Below, one piece after another: positions 63,590-64,000 of a stretch of 64,000 bases of DNA. Source of the stretch: Microbacterium thalli (GTDB taxonomy: Bacteria > Actinomycetota > Actinomycetes > Actinomycetales > Microbacteriaceae); the NCBI RefSeq assembly GCF_028737325.1, contig NZ_JAQZCH010000002.1, positions 1,116,001 through 1,180,000 on the forward strand, given 5' to 3'. The translations under genes were made by a program, and so were the position numbers. The notes beneath the pieces were generated by a model. It searched no databases. It worked only from the letters and a program-made list of their open reading frames with translations, and was not told where the DNA came from. Position 1 is the first letter of the stretch. Every line of letters starts with the position of its first letter.

Positions 63590-64000
63590 AGCTCCTCCTC
63601 CTTGAGGGTCGTGCGGATGTACCCCCACGACAGCGCCAGCAGCAGCGCCACGGTGAGCACGCCGATGGCGCTGGTGACGCCGAACTCACCGGGCCCCTGC
63701 CGGAAGATGTACGTGCCCAGCACGTTCGTCTCGGATACGAGGCCGCCGCGCTGCTGGAGCGCGTAGACCTGGGTGAAGATGCGCAGGTTCCAGATGACCT
63801 GCAGCACCACGACGACCGTCACGACGTTACGCAGGTACGGGAAGACGACGAGCCGGAACCGCGCCCATCCGACGGCGCCGTCGAGCGAGGCCGCCTCGAG
63901 CACCTCGCCGGGCACCTGGCCGAGCGCGGCGTACAGCGTGAAGGCCGCGAACGGGATGCCCTGCCACACCACGATGACGGTCAGGACGAAGAAGAACGAC
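63586..64000 (-). CDS. Carbohydrate ABC transporter permease (MalF type), partial
   Basis: The reading frame stays open to the end of the window, so the N-terminal part is missing and only the last 137 codons are visible. The visible part contains WQGIPFAAFTLYAALGQVPGEVLEAASLDGAVGWARFRLVVFPYL, the EAA loop of MalF-type permeases. Two further membrane segments follow, ending in RTTLKEEEL. It pairs with the MalG-type permease next to it. Confidence 0.9.
   Translation of the reverse strand, partial: SFFFVLTVIVVWQGIPFAAFTLYAALGQVPGEVLEAASLDGAVGWARFRLVVFPYLRNVVTVVVVLQVIWNLRIFTQVYALQQRGGLVSETNVLGTYIFRQGPGEFGVTSAIGVLTVALLLALSWGYIRTTLKEEEL

Overview
The window is chromosomal DNA of a high-GC actinomycete, most likely a Microbacterium or a close Microbacteriaceae relative. 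I infer this from the very high GC content, GTG starts, many 4-base ATGA/GTGA gene overlaps, and TANNNT -10 boxes placed 5-8 bases before start codons, which is the layout of leaderless mRNAs. The gene set fits too: RamB-type regulator, GTP-dependent PEP carboxykinase, cysteine-less LpdA, and Maf beside a biotin-carboxylase/BCCP fusion. I see no rRNA, tRNA, CRISPR array, intact insertion sequence or prophage. Almost everything is core or house-keeping metabolism.

Layout. 1-2252 (minus): LuxR-type response regulator, histidine kinase and a membrane protein cut by the window edge. 2262-10936: TrmA/RlmD-like RNA methyltransferase, Maf pyrophosphatase, biotin carboxylase/BCCP, LpdA-like flavoprotein, purine nucleoside phosphorylase, phosphohexomutase and an acetyltransferase. 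10953-19412: a complete mannitol phosphotransferase locus, with a divergent PRD regulator, an orphan EIIB, HPr, EI, mannitol EIICB, EIIA, mannitol-1-phosphate dehydrogenase and an alpha/beta hydrolase. 19627-27850 (minus): nucleoside uptake and salvage (BMP-type ABC importer, cdd, deoA, add). 27978-32794: manC divergent from sdhCDAB. 32853-38361: YihY, exonuclease III, TrpRS, an unknown protein, a decayed segment between 41-bp direct repeats, an acetyltransferase and an Fpg-family glycosylase. 38403-42114: FMN riboswitch and ribD-ribE-ribBA-ribH. 42146-47063: small membrane protein, MHS-type transporter with an unusual arginine-rich leader ORF, sulfurtransferase and ABC exporter. 47099-50548: pckG divergent from a RamB-like regulator. 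50566-54281: winged-helix protein and a polar amino-acid ABC importer. 54315-56732 (minus): ZTP riboswitch, glyA, folD. 56749-64000: N-acetylglucosamine/chitin-sugar locus (GH20 hexosaminidase, nagA, ROK kinase, two sugar ABC permeases), interrupted by a YrdB-like protein, an FAD oxidase and a Nudix hydrolase.

How the genes work together. The mannitol locus carries every soluble and membrane PTS component from PEP to mannitol-1-P, and mtlD delivers fructose-6-P. The nucleoside locus imports nucleosides and cleaves them to bases and sugar phosphates. The GlcNAc locus releases, imports, phosphorylates and deacetylates amino sugars. Two riboswitches (FMN and ZTP) control cofactor and one-carbon genes.

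The least explained features are the ten-codon leader reading M-R3-H-R5 before the MHS transporter, the AbiEi/DUF559-like remnant between direct repeats at 36.5-36.9 kb, the orphan EIIB at the head of the PTS operon, and several strong inverted repeats in intergenic regions. No clearly new multi-gene system is visible.
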